Below are positions 40,758 through 50,500 of a stretch of DNA of 64,000 bases, piece after piece (within the stretch, counting starts at the first letter, position 1; the number at the start of each line of letters is the position of its first letter). This DNA comes from Jannaschia sp. W003 (GTDB taxonomy: Bacteria; Pseudomonadota; Alphaproteobacteria; Rhodobacterales; Rhodobacteraceae): assembly GCF_025144335.1 (NCBI RefSeq), contig NZ_CP083539.1:1489501-1553500 (forward strand), in the 5' to 3' direction. A model generated the notes under the pieces. That model was not told where the DNA came from, did no database searches, and saw only the letters and a list, made by a program, of their open reading frames with translations. Both the position numbers and the translations under genes were made by a program.

Positions 40758-41123
40758 ATGGCTTTGATGGATGTGGCGCGCGAGCTGGTGGCCGGCTGCC
40801 GCGAGAATCGCACCGAGGAGAACCTCGACAAGCTCTACGCGGAGGACGCGGTCAGCGTCGAGGCGGTGGACCAGGGGCAGGGACGCGAGGTGCACGGGCT
40901 CGACGGCATCCGTGGCAAGCACCAGTGGTGGGACAGCACCTTCGAGACGCTGGACGCCACGGTGTCCGACCCGTTCCCCCACGGCGACGACCGCTTCGCC
41001 GTGATCTTCGAGATGCGCGCCCGCAACAAGGGGAGCGGCGAGACCTTCGACATGAAGGAGGTCGCCGTCTACCACGTCGACGGGGGCAGGATCGTGCGCG
41101 AGGAGTTCTTCTACGGGTCCTAA
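40758..41123 (+). CDS. SnoaL-like (NTF2 fold) protein
   Basis: 121 residues with the cone-shaped NTF2/SnoaL pattern: N-terminal helix (DVARELVAGCRENRTEENLDKLYAEDAVSVEAVD), GLDGIRGKHQWWDSTFE, HGDDRFAVIFEMRARNK and the final strands MKEVAVYHVDGGRIVREEFFYG. The pocket residues are not diagnostic, so the ligand is unknown. It is transcribed away from prfC across a 75-bp gap and is convergent with the DUF1294 gene. Confidence 0.85.
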   Translation: MALMDVARELVAGCRENRTEENLDKLYAEDAVSVEAVDQGQGREVHGLDGIRGKHQWWDSTFETLDATVSDPFPHGDDRFAVIFEMRARNKGSGETFDMKEVAVYHVDGGRIVREEFFYGS

Positions 41124-41144
41124 GCCCCTCGGGACGCGGCCGCC

Positions 41145-41492
41145 TCAGGCAAGGCCTGCGCCCGCGACGTCCCACGCCGCCGCCGCGATCCGACCGATCG
41201 CGGCGCGGACCCCGGGGACCACGAGCAGCAGCGCGCCGGCCTGCGCGAGCATGATCCCGTTCAGCACCGTGCGGAACGGCTCCTTGCGCGTCTTGTGGCG
41301 CAGGCGCCGCTGCGCCAGCTTGGCGCCCGGCGACCCGCCCAGGAGGGCCATCAGCAGGAGCGTGCGCTCGGGCACGCGCCGCGCCCCCGCGACCGCGGCG
41401 CGCTTGTCGCGGGCGAATACCCCGTAGGTCGCGGCGTTCCAGAGCATCGCCGCCCCGGCCGCGAGCGAGGCCCAGGGCCACGGATCAACCAT
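41145..41492 (-). CDS. DUF1294 family membrane protein
   Basis: 115 residues with three hydrophobic segments (about 5-24, 43-57, 76-95). The family pattern is clear: NAATYGVFARDKRAAVAGARRVPERTLLLMALLGGSPGAKLAQRRLRHKTRKEPFR. Cold-shock-associated fusions of DUF1294 exist in other bacteria, but the function is not known. The start overlaps the end of the aldehyde dehydrogenase gene by eight bases, so it belongs to the same minus-strand operon. Confidence 0.85.
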   Translation of the reverse strand: MVDPWPWASLAAGAAMLWNAATYGVFARDKRAAVAGARRVPERTLLLMALLGGSPGAKLAQRRLRHKTRKEPFRTVLNGIMLAQAGALLLVVPGVRAAIGRIAAAAWDVAGAGLA

Positions 41493-42930
41493 GCCGCGCC
41501 GCCACCGTCTTGAGCTGGCTGAACCCGTAGAGCGCCTCGAAGCCCTTCTCGCGCCCGTGGCCCGAGCGGCCCACGCCGCCGAAGGGCAGCTCCACGCCGC
41601 CGCCGGCGCCGTAGTTGTTCAGGAACACCTGCCCCGCGCGCAGGTCGCGGGCCATGCGCATCTGGCGCGCGCCGTCGCGGGTCCAGACGCCGGCCACCAG
41701 CCCGTAGTCGGTGCCGTTGGCGACCGCGACGGCCTCCTCCTCGCCCTCGAAGGGGATCACCACCTGCACGGGGCCGAAGATCTCGGACTGTGCGAGGTCG
41801 TGGCCCGGCGCCACGCCCGTGAGCAGGTGCGGCGCGACGTAGTGCCCGGCGGCATCGGTCACGATCCGCCCCGTGGCCGCCACCTCAAGACCGTCCGCGC
41901 GGGCGAGGAACCCCTCCACGATGCCGCGCTGGCGCGCCGAGATCAGCGGGCCGACGTCGAGGTCCTCGACTGCCGGCCCCACCCGCAGCGCCGCGATGCG
42001 CTCGGCCATGCGCGCGACCACCTCGTCGTGGCGGCTGCGGTGCACCAGCACGCGCGAGCCGGCCGAGCAGGTCTGGCCGGCGTTCTGGATGCCGGCATTG
42101 ACGAGGAAGGGCAGGGCGTCGTCCAGGTCCGCGTCCTCGAACACGATCTGCGGCGACTTGCCCCCCAGCTCCAGCGTCACCGGCACCGCGTTGGCCGCCG
42201 CCGCCGTCTGGACGGCGGTCCCTGCGGCCACGGAGCCGGTGAAGCTGACGTGATGGACGCCGGGATGGCCAGCGAGGGCGGCGCCCGCCTCGGGGCCGGT
42301 GCCCGGAACGACGTTCAGCGCGCCGGGCGGCAGCCCCGCCTCCTCGGCCAGCCGCGCAAAGGCCAGCGCGGTCAGGCACGCCTCCTCGGCGGGCTTCAGG
42401 ACGCAGGCGTTGCCCATGGCGAGCGCGGCGCCGACCGAGCGGCCGATGATCTGCATGGGGTAGTTCCACGGCACGATGTGTCCCGTGACCCCGTGCGGCT
42501 GGCGCAGGGTGTAGACGGTGTAGCCGTCGAGATAGGGGATCGTCTGTCCGTGCACCTTGTCGGCGGCGCCGCCGTAGAACTCGCAGTAGCGCGCGAGCGC
42601 CACCGCGTCGGCCCGCGCCTGACCGAGCGGCTTGCCCACGTCGGTCGCCTCCAGCAGCGCCAGCACGTCCACCCGCTCCTCGACCAGACGCCCCAGCCGG
42701 GCGAGGACGCGGCCCCGCTCGAAGGCTGGCGTCCGCCCCCACGGCCCGCGCATCGCCTCGTGGGCGGCGGCCACGGCGGCGTCGATCTCGGCCGAGCCGC
42801 CGCGGGCGATCTCGCCGATCGCCTCGCCCGTGGACGGGTTCTCCAGCGCCATCGTGTCGTGCGCGCGGATCCAGCGGCCCCCGATCAGCATCTCGGCGGG
42901 GTCGAACCACAGGGCGGTGTCGAAGTTCAT
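41485..42930 (-). CDS. Aldehyde dehydrogenase family protein
   Basis: NAD(P)-dependent aldehyde oxidation; 481 residues. Catalytic set present: Asn156 (VPWNYP), Lys179 (CVLKPAEE), Glu254 (TLELGGKSP), the nucleophile Cys288 (NAGQTCSAGSR), and EIFGPVQVV plus GGVGRSGHGREKG at the end. The sequence type is close to betaine or gamma-amino aldehyde dehydrogenases, but substrate is not decided. ATG 42930 follows GAGGA. It lies 97 bp behind the ABC transporter ATPase gene on the same strand, so the imported compound may be its precursor; inference only. Confidence 0.92.
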   Translation of the reverse strand: MNFDTALWFDPAEMLIGGRWIRAHDTMALENPSTGEAIGEIARGGSAEIDAAVAAAHEAMRGPWGRTPAFERGRVLARLGRLVEERVDVLALLEATDVGKPLGQARADAVALARYCEFYGGAADKVHGQTIPYLDGYTVYTLRQPHGVTGHIVPWNYPMQIIGRSVGAALAMGNACVLKPAEEACLTALAFARLAEEAGLPPGALNVVPGTGPEAGAALAGHPGVHHVSFTGSVAAGTAVQTAAAANAVPVTLELGGKSPQIVFEDADLDDALPFLVNAGIQNAGQTCSAGSRVLVHRSRHDEVVARMAERIAALRVGPAVEDLDVGPLISARQRGIVEGFLARADGLEVAATGRIVTDAAGHYVAPHLLTGVAPGHDLAQSEIFGPVQVVIPFEGEEEAVAVANGTDYGLVAGVWTRDGARQMRMARDLRAGQVFLNNYGAGGGVELPFGGVGRSGHGREKGFEALYGFSQLKTVAARHG

Positions 42931-43027
42931 CGGTCGGTCCTCCTCGGGGGATGCGTAAGGGGCGGTGCGACGAGGGGCCAGAGGGGCGGAGCGTCGCACC
43001 GGCCTTGCGCCGGCGGCACCCGAAGGC

Positions 43028-44581
43028 TCAGGACAGGGGCGCGTCTTCGGCCACCCACCCCTCGGGGATGCGCGGCGCCGCCGCGAGCAGGGTCCGCGTG
43101 TAGGGATGCTTCGGCGCCTCGAGGGCGGCGCGCCCCTCCTCCACGATCCGCCCCGCCCGCATCACCAGCACCCGGTCGCAGAGGCTGCGCACCACCGTGA
43201 GGTCGTGGGAGATGAACAGGTAGCTCAGGCCCAGCCGCTCCTGCAGCGCGCGCAGGAGGCCCAGGACCTGCGCCCGCACCCGCACGTCGAGCGCGCTCAC
43301 GGCCTCGTCCAGCACCAGCACGGCCGGATCGGTGACCAGCGCGCGGGCGATGGCGATGCGCTGGCGCTGCCCGCCCGAGAACTCGTGGGGCAGCTTGGCG
43401 GCGTCCGAGGCCGCCAGCCCCACCGCCTCCAGCGCCGCGCCCACCTTCGCCCGCCAGTCCGGGGGGCGCCCGGTGAGGTGGAACGGCTCGGCCACCAGCC
43501 GCGCCACGGTCCAGCGCGGGTCGAACGAGCCGTAGGGGTCCTGGAACACCACGGAGACGTCGGCCCGCTGCCTCCGGTCCATCGCCGCGCCCGCGGGCCG
43601 GCCCCGGAGGCTCACGGTGCCCGCATCCGGTGCCTCCAGTCCCAGCAGCATCCGCGTGAGGGTGCTCTTGCCGCACCCGCTCTCGCCCACCAGCCCCAGC
43701 GCCTCGCCCCGGTGCAACGCGAAGCTGACCCCGTCCACGGCAACCGTCTCGCCGTAGCGCCGCACCAGCCCGTGCGCCTCCAGCATCCGTTCGGGCGCCT
43801 GCGGACGCGCGGCGCGCGGCGAAGGGCGGGACGCGTCGACGAGCTGGCGGGTATAGGGGTGGCGGTGGGTGCGGAACAGCGCCTCGGTGGCGCCCCGCTC
43901 CACCACCTCGCCCCGGCGCATGACGGCCACACGGTCCGCGGTCTCGGCCACCACGCCGAGGTCGTGGGTGATCAGCAGCATCCCCATGCCCTCCTCGCGC
44001 ACGAGGTCGCGGAGGAGGTCCAGGACCTTCGCCTGCGTGGTGACATCCAGCGCCGTGGTCGGCTCGTCGGCGATTAGGAGGGCGGGGCGGCGGGCGATGG
44101 CCATGGCGATGCAGACCCGCTGGCGCTGCCCGCCCGACAGCTCGTGCGGGAAGCGGTCCAGCCCGATCCGCTCCAGCCCCACCCGGTCGAGGCGCGCGCG
44201 GGCGACGCGCCGGGCCTCCGCGCGCGGCGTGCCCGCGAGGCGCAGCCCCTCGGCCACCTGCGCGCCGATCGTGTGCACGGGGTTCAAGGCGGTCATCGGC
44301 TCCTGGAAGATCATCCCGATCCGCGCGCCCCGGACCCCGAGCCAGTCCCGCTCGCGCAAGGCGAGCAGGTCGCGCCCCTCTAGCGGGATGCGACCCCTAG
44401 CGGCGGCGCCCTTCGGCAGCAGACCCATGGCGGCGAGGGCTGTGACGGACTTGCCCGACCCGCTCTCGCCCACCAGCCCGAGGATTTCGCCCTGCCGCAC
44501 CTCCAGGGAGACGCCGCGCAGCACGGGCGCGCCGTGGATCGCGACGTCGAGGCCGTCGATGGCGAGCAGGGGGCCGGTCAC
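43028..44581 (-). CDS. Dipeptide/nickel-type ABC transporter, double ATP-binding protein
   Basis: Fusion of DppD- and DppF-like ATPases, 517 residues. Half one: [16 protein letters not shown] (Walker A), [16 protein letters not shown] (signature), [13 protein letters not shown] (Walker B), ITHDLGVV. Half two: [53 protein letters not shown]. The HPYTRQL and HPYTRTL motifs after each half are typical for oligopeptide importers. GTG 44581 was chosen because it starts the conserved part; the 160 bp before it, back to the permease stop, read in frame but are low-complexity. No solute-binding protein gene is in the operon. Confidence 0.93.
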   Translation of the reverse strand: MTGPLLAIDGLDVAIHGAPVLRGVSLEVRQGEILGLVGESGSGKSVTALAAMGLLPKGAAARGRIPLEGRDLLALRERDWLGVRGARIGMIFQEPMTALNPVHTIGAQVAEGLRLAGTPRAEARRVARARLDRVGLERIGLDRFPHELSGGQRQRVCIAMAIARRPALLIADEPTTALDVTTQAKVLDLLRDLVREEGMGMLLITHDLGVVAETADRVAVMRRGEVVERGATEALFRTHRHPYTRQLVDASRPSPRAARPQAPERMLEAHGLVRRYGETVAVDGVSFALHRGEALGLVGESGCGKSTLTRMLLGLEAPDAGTVSLRGRPAGAAMDRRQRADVSVVFQDPYGSFDPRWTVARLVAEPFHLTGRPPDWRAKVGAALEAVGLAASDAAKLPHEFSGGQRQRIAIARALVTDPAVLVLDEAVSALDVRVRAQVLGLLRALQERLGLSYLFISHDLTVVRSLCDRVLVMRAGRIVEEGRAALEAPKHPYTRTLLAAAPRIPEGWVAEDAPLS

Positions 44582-44741
44582 CGAGGCGCGCGCGGCATGG
44601 ACGCGCCCCGCGATGCGGCGAGGGCAGGGGGCGTCCGCGGGTGGTCGCGAAGCGGCCGCCCATGGGGGCGGACGGCCGCTGCCCGGCGGTTCCCGCCGGG
44701 CGGGACGGGGCCGCAGCGAAGGCGCACCGAAGCCGACGCCT

Positions 44742-45563
44742 TCACATCCGCACCCGCCGCAGCCGCGGGTCGAGCGCGTCGCGCAGCCCATCGCCGAGCA
44801 GGTTCAGACCCAGCACCGTCACCACGATGGCCAGCCCCGGCAGGACCGCCAGCTCCGGTGCCACGTAGATCATGGTCTGCGCATCGCTCAGCATCCGGCC
44901 CCAGGACGCGGTGGGCGGCTGGGCGCCGAGGCCGACGTAGCTCAGAGCCGCCTCGGCGAGGATTCCCAGGGAGAACTGGATAGTGGCCTGCACGACGAGG
45001 AGGCTCGCGACGTTGGGCAGGATGTGCTCGGCCGAGATTCGCAGACGCCCCTTGCCGGCCACTCGCGCGGCGGCGACGTAGTCCAGCGTCCAGAGGGGCA
45101 GGGCGCCACCCCGGGCCACGCGCGCGAACACGGGCACGTTGAAGATGCCGATCGCCAGGATCGCGTTCAGCGCCGAGGGGCCGAACACGGCGGTGATCAG
45201 GATCGCGATCACCAGCGACGGGAACGCGAACACGAGGTCGTTGCCCCGCATGATCGCCTCGTCCACCCAGGAGCCCCGCTTGGCGGCGGCCCACAGGCCC
45301 AGCGGTACGCCGAGGCCCACCCCGATGCCCACCGCCACCAGCGCCACTGCGATCGAGGTACGCGCGCCCTCCATCAGCATCGACACCATGTCGCGCCCGA
45401 AGTGATCGGTGCCGAGCGGATGGCTCCAGGACGGCGCGAGCCCGCGCGCGGCGATGTTCAGGGCGGCGGTGTCGTGGGGCACCCAGACGAGGCTCAGGAG
45501 CGCGGCTGCCGCCACCAGCGCCGTCAGCACCGCGCCGACCCGCACGCCCCAACTCATACGCAT
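44742..45563 (-). CDS. Dipeptide/nickel-type ABC transporter permease (DppC-like)
   Basis: 273 residues, about six helices: one N-terminal helix, then the BPD_transp_1 domain. Seen are [26 protein letters not shown], typical of the DppC/OppC N-terminal loop, and the EAA-like cytoplasmic loop [23 protein letters not shown]. The C-terminus [18 protein letters not shown] is the family norm. Start 45563 (MRMSW) or two codons later; GAGGGGG precedes either. Five bases from the partner permease stop. Confidence 0.93.
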   Translation of the reverse strand: MRMSWGVRVGAVLTALVAAAALLSLVWVPHDTAALNIAARGLAPSWSHPLGTDHFGRDMVSMLMEGARTSIAVALVAVGIGVGLGVPLGLWAAAKRGSWVDEAIMRGNDLVFAFPSLVIAILITAVFGPSALNAILAIGIFNVPVFARVARGGALPLWTLDYVAAARVAGKGRLRISAEHILPNVASLLVVQATIQFSLGILAEAALSYVGLGAQPPTASWGRMLSDAQTMIYVAPELAVLPGLAIVVTVLGLNLLGDGLRDALDPRLRRVRM

Positions 45564-45568
45564 CCCCC

Positions 45569-46510
45569 TCACCGGCGCCGTAGCCGGGGGTCGGCGGCCG
45601 CATAAGCGACCTCCACGAGGAACGTCACCAGGATCACGGCGGCCACGAGCAGCATCGTCACCGACTGCACCACCACGAGGTCGCGCTGGGTGATGCCCTG
45701 GAAGATCAGCCGCCCCAGCCCCGGCAGGAAGAACACGTTCTCGATCACGATGGCGCCCGCCAGCAGGAACGAGAACTGGAGCCCGAGGATCGTCAGCACC
45801 GGGATCATGGCGTTGCGCAGCGCGTGGCGCACCACCACGGCGCGGCGGCTCAGGCCCTTCGCCCGCGCCGTGCGCACGTAGTCCTGCTCCAGCGTGTCCA
45901 GCACCGCGCCGCGCAGCACGCGCGCCAGGATCGACGCCTGGGGCAGGGCGAGCGACACCGCTGGCAGTGTCAGCGCCCCCATCGCGGCCACGGGATCGTC
46001 CCAACCCGGAAAGCCCCCGGCGCCGACCCAGCGCAGGGTGACCGCGAAGAGGAGCACGAGCAGCATCGCGAACCAGAAGTTCGGCACCGCGATCCCGAGC
46101 TGCGTCGCCCCCATCACCCCCCAGTCCGCCGGCCCGCCCCGCGAGGCCGCCGCCAAGAGGCCCACCGGGATCGCCACCGCGACCGTCAGGACGAGGGCGT
46201 AGAGGGCGAGCGGTGCGCTTACCCCGATCCGGTCGGCCACGAGGTCGGCCACCGGCACGCGATAGGTGTAGGAGGTGCCGAAGTCGCCCCGCACCATGCC
46301 CGCGACCCAAGAGGCGTAACGCTCCACCAACCCGCCCTCGAGGCCCAGCTCGGCGCGCAGGGCAGCCACGGTCTCGGGGCGCGCGTTGAGGCCCAACATG
46401 AACGCCGCCGGATCGCCCGGCACCGCCTGCAGCATCGCGAAGATCACCACGCTCGCGGCCACGAGGCTGAGCGCGAGCGAGACGGCGCGGCGGGCGAGGG
46501 CGCGGAGCAT
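45569..46510 (-). CDS. Dipeptide/nickel-type ABC transporter permease (DppB-like)
   Basis: 313 residues with an N-terminal helix (LSLVAASVVIFAMLQAVPGDPA, the hallmark of DppB proteins), a periplasmic region and five more helices. The cytoplasmic coupling loop reads DYVRTARAKGLSRRAVVVRHALRNAMIP, and VIENVFFLPGLGRLIFQGITQRD is typical near the end. It is the first gene of a five-gene minus-strand operon (two permeases, fused ATPase, aldehyde dehydrogenase, DUF1294). Confidence 0.93.
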   Translation of the reverse strand: MLRALARRAVSLALSLVAASVVIFAMLQAVPGDPAAFMLGLNARPETVAALRAELGLEGGLVERYASWVAGMVRGDFGTSYTYRVPVADLVADRIGVSAPLALYALVLTVAVAIPVGLLAAASRGGPADWGVMGATQLGIAVPNFWFAMLLVLLFAVTLRWVGAGGFPGWDDPVAAMGALTLPAVSLALPQASILARVLRGAVLDTLEQDYVRTARAKGLSRRAVVVRHALRNAMIPVLTILGLQFSFLLAGAIVIENVFFLPGLGRLIFQGITQRDLVVVQSVTMLLVAAVILVTFLVEVAYAAADPRLRRR

Positions 46511-46675
46511 GGGGCGACGCTAGAGGAACGGGCGGGGGGGTGGAAGCGCGTGCGGCTCGCGGACCGCAAGCCGCACGCCCCCCGACCTTCCCCGAGCGGC
46601 GCGCTTCCCGGAACGCCGCCCGGCCGCCACGCGCCCATCACCCCCGGAACCCCGCGTCACACCGCCCCGCCCCGA

Positions 46676-46704
46676 TTGACGCGCGTTCCCGCGGTTCCCA
46701 TACC
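46676..46704 (+). promoter_or_regulatory. Candidate promoter of the ETF-quinone oxidoreductase gene
   Basis: TTGACG (46676-46681), 17 bases, CATACC (46699-46704; or ATACCT with 18). It is placed 45-70 bases before the ATG in the 237-bp divergent gap to the permease gene, which otherwise shows no gene. Confidence 0.6.
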
Positions 46705-46747
46705 TCTGCGCAACGTTCGCAAACGCAGCAATTCCGGAGAGCATCCC

Positions 46748-48394
46748 ATGTCCGAGGCCATCGAACGCGAAGCCATGGAGTACGACGTGGTCATCGTCGG
46801 TGCCGGTCCCGCCGGCCTCTCGGCGGCGATCCGTCTCAAGCAGCTCGACCCCGAGCGCTCTGTGGTGGTGCTCGAAAAGGGCTCCGAGGTGGGCGCGCAC
46901 ATCCTGTCGGGCGCGGTGCTCGACCCCGTCGGCCTCGACGCGCTGATCCCGGATTGGAAGGAAAAGGGCGCCCCGCTCGACACCCCGGTCACATCGGACC
47001 ACTTTTACGTGTTGGGCGAGGAGGGCAAGGTCCGCATCCCCAACGTCGCCATGCCGCCGCTGATGAACAACCACGGCAACTACGTGGTGAGCATGGGCAA
47101 CGTCTGCCGCTGGATGGCCGAGCAGGCGGAGGCCTTGGGCGTCGAGATCTTCCCCGGCATGGCCTGCTCCGAGCTGGTCATGGACGGCGACCGCGTGCGG
47201 GGCGTCGTGGCCGGCGAGTTCGGCCTGAACGCCGACGGCACCAAGGGCGACGGCTACGAGCCGGGCATGGAGCTGCATGGGCGTTACGTGATGCTGGGCG
47301 AGGGCGTGCGCGGCTCGCTCTCGAAGCAGGTGATCGAGCGCTTCGGGCTCGATGCCGACGCCGAGCCGCAGAAGTACGGCATCGGCATGAAGGAGCTGTG
47401 GGAGATCGACCCCGCGAAGTCCCAGCCCGGCAAGGTCCTGCACACGATGGGCTGGCCGCTAGGCTCCAACGCGGGCGGCGGATCGTTCGTGTACCACCTC
47501 GGGAACAACCAGGTCTACGTCGGCTTCGTGGTGCACCTGAACTACAAGAATCCTTACGTGAACCCCTACCTCAGCTTCCAGCAGTTCAAGCATCACCCGA
47601 TGATCGCGGAGCTGCTGGAGGGCGGGAAGCGCGTGGCCTACGGCGCGCGCGCGATCACGGAAGGCGGCTGGCAGTCGCTGCCGAAGACGGCCTTCCCGGG
47701 CGGCGCGCTGCTGGGCTGCGCGGCCGGCATGGTCAACGTCCCCCGCATCAAGGGCAACCACAACGCCATGCTGTCGGGCAAGGCCGCGGCCGAGGCCGCC
47801 CACGAGGCCATCGAGGCGGGCCGCGCGGGCGACGTGTTGGAGAGCTACGACACCGAGGTGCGGACAGGCCCCATCGGCAAGGACCTCAAGCGGGTACGCA
47901 ACGTGAAGCCGCTGTGGTCGAACTACGGGCTGGTGGCCTCGATGACCGTTGGCGGGGCATCCATGTGGATGAACAACCTCGTGGGCTGGTCGCCCTTCAC
48001 CACCCGCCACGGCAAGTCCGACGCCGAGTCCACCGAGCCGGCCGCGAAGCACAAGCCGATCGAGTACCCCAAGCCCGACGGCAAGCTCAGCTTCGACCGC
48101 CTCACCAACGTGGCCTACAGCTTCACCAACCACGAAGAGAGCCAGCCCGCGCACCTCAAGCTGCGCGACCCGGCCAAGCCCGTGGAGGTGGACCTGAAGA
48201 TCTACGCGGGCCCGTCGACGCGCTACTGCCCGGCGGGCGTCTACGAGTTCGTGGGCGAGGGGGACGACGCGAAGTTCGTGATCAACTTCCAGAACTGCGT
48301 CCACTGCAAGACCTGCGACATCAAGGACCCGGCGCAGAACATCGTCTGGACGCCGCCGCAGGGCGGGGACGGGCCGAACTATCCTAACATGTGA
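46748..48394 (+). CDS. Electron transfer flavoprotein-ubiquinone oxidoreductase
   Basis: Passes electrons from reduced ETF, hence from acyl-CoA dehydrogenases, to ubiquinone at the inner membrane. The 548 residues begin with the FAD dinucleotide fold DVVIVGAGPAGLSAAIRLKQL, contain the membrane/quinone region (GWQSLPKTAFPGGALLGCAAGMVNVPRIKGNHNAMLSGKAAAEA, in part) and end with one 4Fe-4S cluster: Cys494 and Cys517, Cys520, Cys523 (CVHCKTC). It fits the acyl-CoA catabolism seen at 1-8 kb. A family A repeat starts at the stop codon. Confidence 0.96.
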   Translation: MSEAIEREAMEYDVVIVGAGPAGLSAAIRLKQLDPERSVVVLEKGSEVGAHILSGAVLDPVGLDALIPDWKEKGAPLDTPVTSDHFYVLGEEGKVRIPNVAMPPLMNNHGNYVVSMGNVCRWMAEQAEALGVEIFPGMACSELVMDGDRVRGVVAGEFGLNADGTKGDGYEPGMELHGRYVMLGEGVRGSLSKQVIERFGLDADAEPQKYGIGMKELWEIDPAKSQPGKVLHTMGWPLGSNAGGGSFVYHLGNNQVYVGFVVHLNYKNPYVNPYLSFQQFKHHPMIAELLEGGKRVAYGARAITEGGWQSLPKTAFPGGALLGCAAGMVNVPRIKGNHNAMLSGKAAAEAAHEAIEAGRAGDVLESYDTEVRTGPIGKDLKRVRNVKPLWSNYGLVASMTVGGASMWMNNLVGWSPFTTRHGKSDAESTEPAAKHKPIEYPKPDGKLSFDRLTNVAYSFTNHEESQPAHLKLRDPAKPVEVDLKIYAGPSTRYCPAGVYEFVGEGDDAKFVINFQNCVHCKTCDIKDPAQNIVWTPPQGGDGPNYPNM

Positions 48395-48641
48395 CGAGTG
48401 TCCCCGCCGCCGGCATGGCCGGCGGCGGGGCGGATCGGTCCAGTGGACCGATCCGAACGAGGAACCGAGCGCGCAAGCGCAAGGCGCCGCTAGGCACTCC
48501 CTATGCAAGCCGCTCGCAGCCTGTAACCGGGCAGGGGGCTCCGCCCCCGTTGATCCGCACCGTCCGGGGCTCCGCCCGTCCGCAGGCGGATCGGTCCACC
48601 GGACCGATCCCAAGGTGCCTGCGAACCCCCTCGGTATTCCT
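48392..48641. repeat. Two palindromic repeats (families A and B) behind the ETF-quinone oxidoreductase gene
   Basis: Family A copy 48392-48486 begins with the stop codon (TGACGAGTG) and has three parts: CCCCGCCGCCGGC-AT-GGCCGGCGGCGGGG, the 23-bp core (48432-48454) and GAACGAGGAACCGAGCGCGC. Family B copy 48534-48641 has the same core with centre ACC (48588-48610) flanked by CCGGGGCTCCGCCCGTCCGC and ACCCCCTCGGTATTCC; an inverted copy of B lies at 59723-59833. Together they fill most of the 417-bp gap 48395-48811; the rest (48642-48811) shows no clear promoter or gene. Confidence 0.85.
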
Positions 48642-48811
48642 CCAACGGAGATGCGGGGCGCTGCTTCACCGCAAATCGTGCCTGATCCGCGCGCGTTTTC
48701 GGCATCCTCCCGCGCACACCCCCGTGAGGCCTGTGCCCCCCGCGTTGTCTTCACCGGGCCCCCGCCCTACCGTGCCGCAAAGCCGCAAAGGCCGTATTCC
48801 GAGGGACATCC

Positions 48812-50500
48812 ATGACACTCCGCGCGATCCTGCTCGCGGCCTCCCTGCTCGCCGCGCCCGCCGCGCAGGCGCAGGACCTGGCCGGACCCTACCTCGCCGC
48901 CCGCATCGCTGGGTTCGGCAACGACTACGCCGCCGCGGGCGACTACTACGCGCGCCTCATGCGCCGCGAGGAGCTGCCCGCGCAGGTGCTCGAGAGCGCC
49001 GTGATCATCTACGGCGCGCTGGGCCGCTTCGACCGGGCCGCCGAGGCCGCCGGACGCCTCGCGGAGATGGAAGCCGCCTCTCGCTTCGGCGCCGCCGCCC
49101 AGCTGGTCGAGCGGCTCGTCGAGGGCGACTGGGACGGGGCCGAGGCGCTGATCGAGGACGCGGGCGTGGGCGGCGCGCTGCTCGACGGCCTCCTGCGCGG
49201 ATGGATCGCCGCCGCGCGCGGCGACGCCGCCGCCGCCGAGACCGCCTTCGAGACCCTCGCCGAAAGCGGCAGCTTCGCGCCATTCGCCCACCTCCACCGC
49301 GCCTACGCCCGCGCTGCGCGCGGCGACCTCGCCGGCGCCGAGGCGCTTCTGTCGGGAGAGGAGGCGGGACCGCTCCAGCTCGACGCGCGCGGCATCCTGG
49401 CCCGCGCCGAGGTGCTCTCGCTGCTGGATCGGGGCGACGAGGCCGAGACCATCCTGCGCGACGCGCTCGCCGCCGGCGGCGGCCCCGAGCTCGCGAACCG
49501 CCTCGCGCGGCTGGAGCGCGGCGAGGCGCTCGAGTGGACCGCCGTGCCGGACGCCCGCGCGGGCATGGCCGAGAGCTACTACACCCTCGCCGCCCTCCTG
49601 GCCGGCGAGTCGCCCGCGACCTTCACGCTCATCAACGCCCGCGCCGCCACGGCGCTGCGCCCCGACCACGTGGACGCGCTGATCCTCACCGGCGAGCTGC
49701 TCGAGGACCAGAGCCAGCACGCCCTCGCCAACGCCGCGCTCGGCAAGGTGCCGGCCGACCATCCCGCCTTCTTCGGCGCCGAGATCGCCCGCGCCGAGGT
49801 GCTGCTGAACTCCGGCAAGGAGGATGCCGCCGTCGAGGTGCTGCAGGGCCTCTCGCGCACCTTCCCCGCCGAGCCGGCGGTCTGGACCGCGCTGGGCGAC
49901 ATGCTGCGCCGCCTCGACCGCCACCGCGGCGCCGTGGACGCCTACGACCGCGCCATCGAGCTCAGCGAGCCGATCGACGAGCGCGACTGGTTCCTCCACT
50001 ACGCCCGCGGCATCGGCTACGAGCGGACGGGCCGCTTCGAGCAGGCCGAGGCCGACTTCCGCCGCGCGCTGGAGCTGCGCCCCGGCCACCCGCTGGTGCT
50101 GAACTACCTCGGCTACAGCCTCGTGGAGGAGCGCATCAAGCTCGACGAGGCGCTCGGGATGATCGAGCAGGCCGTCGCCGCGCGCCCCGACGACGGCTAC
50201 ATCACCGACTCGCTGGGCTGGGTGCTCTACCGGCTGGGCCGCTACGACGAGGCCGTGGCGCCGATGGAGCGCGCGGTGCAACTCCAGCCGCTCGACCCGC
50301 TCATCAACGACCACCTCGGCGACGTGCTCTGGACGGTGGGCCGCGAGCGCGAGGCCAGCTTCCAGTGGCGCCGGGCCCTGAGCCTCGAGCCCGAGAGCGA
50401 GGAGGAGGTGGAGCGCATCCGCCGCAAGCTCGAGGTCGGGCTGGACCGCGTGCTCGAGGAGGAGGGCGGCGCCGGGCCGATCGAGGCCGCCGACGAGTGA
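48812..50500 (+). CDS. Exported tetratricopeptide-repeat protein
   Basis: 562 residues. A signal peptide (LLAASLLAAPAAQAQ, about 1-20) precedes a solenoid of TPR units; the clearest run at about 350-510 (FPAEPAVWTALGDMLRRLDRHRGAVDAYDRAIELS, RDWFLHYARGIGYERTGRFEQAEADFRRALELRPGHPLVLNYLGYSLVE, ITDSLGWVLYRLGRYDEAVAPMERAVQLQP; segments cited in part). Likely periplasmic or outer-membrane-associated scaffold. The NYLGYSLVE..YITDSLGWVLYRLGRY pattern is a conserved feature of a proteobacterial TPR family encoded next to ispE. The stop overlaps the ispE start. Confidence 0.88.
   Translation: MTLRAILLAASLLAAPAAQAQDLAGPYLAARIAGFGNDYAAAGDYYARLMRREELPAQVLESAVIIYGALGRFDRAAEAAGRLAEMEAASRFGAAAQLVERLVEGDWDGAEALIEDAGVGGALLDGLLRGWIAAARGDAAAAETAFETLAESGSFAPFAHLHRAYARAARGDLAGAEALLSGEEAGPLQLDARGILARAEVLSLLDRGDEAETILRDALAAGGGPELANRLARLERGEALEWTAVPDARAGMAESYYTLAALLAGESPATFTLINARAATALRPDHVDALILTGELLEDQSQHALANAALGKVPADHPAFFGAEIARAEVLLNSGKEDAAVEVLQGLSRTFPAEPAVWTALGDMLRRLDRHRGAVDAYDRAIELSEPIDERDWFLHYARGIGYERTGRFEQAEADFRRALELRPGHPLVLNYLGYSLVEERIKLDEALGMIEQAVAARPDDGYITDSLGWVLYRLGRYDEAVAPMERAVQLQPLDPLINDHLGDVLWTVGREREASFQWRRALSLEPESEEEVERIRRKLEVGLDRVLEEEGGAGPIEAADE

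Noticed and set aside
44582..44791. In-frame N-terminal extension of the ABC transporter ATPase
   Set aside because: The 70 extra codons are Pro/Arg/Gly/Cys-rich, run into the permease stop region and match no ABC N-terminus. The conserved domain starts at GTG 44581.
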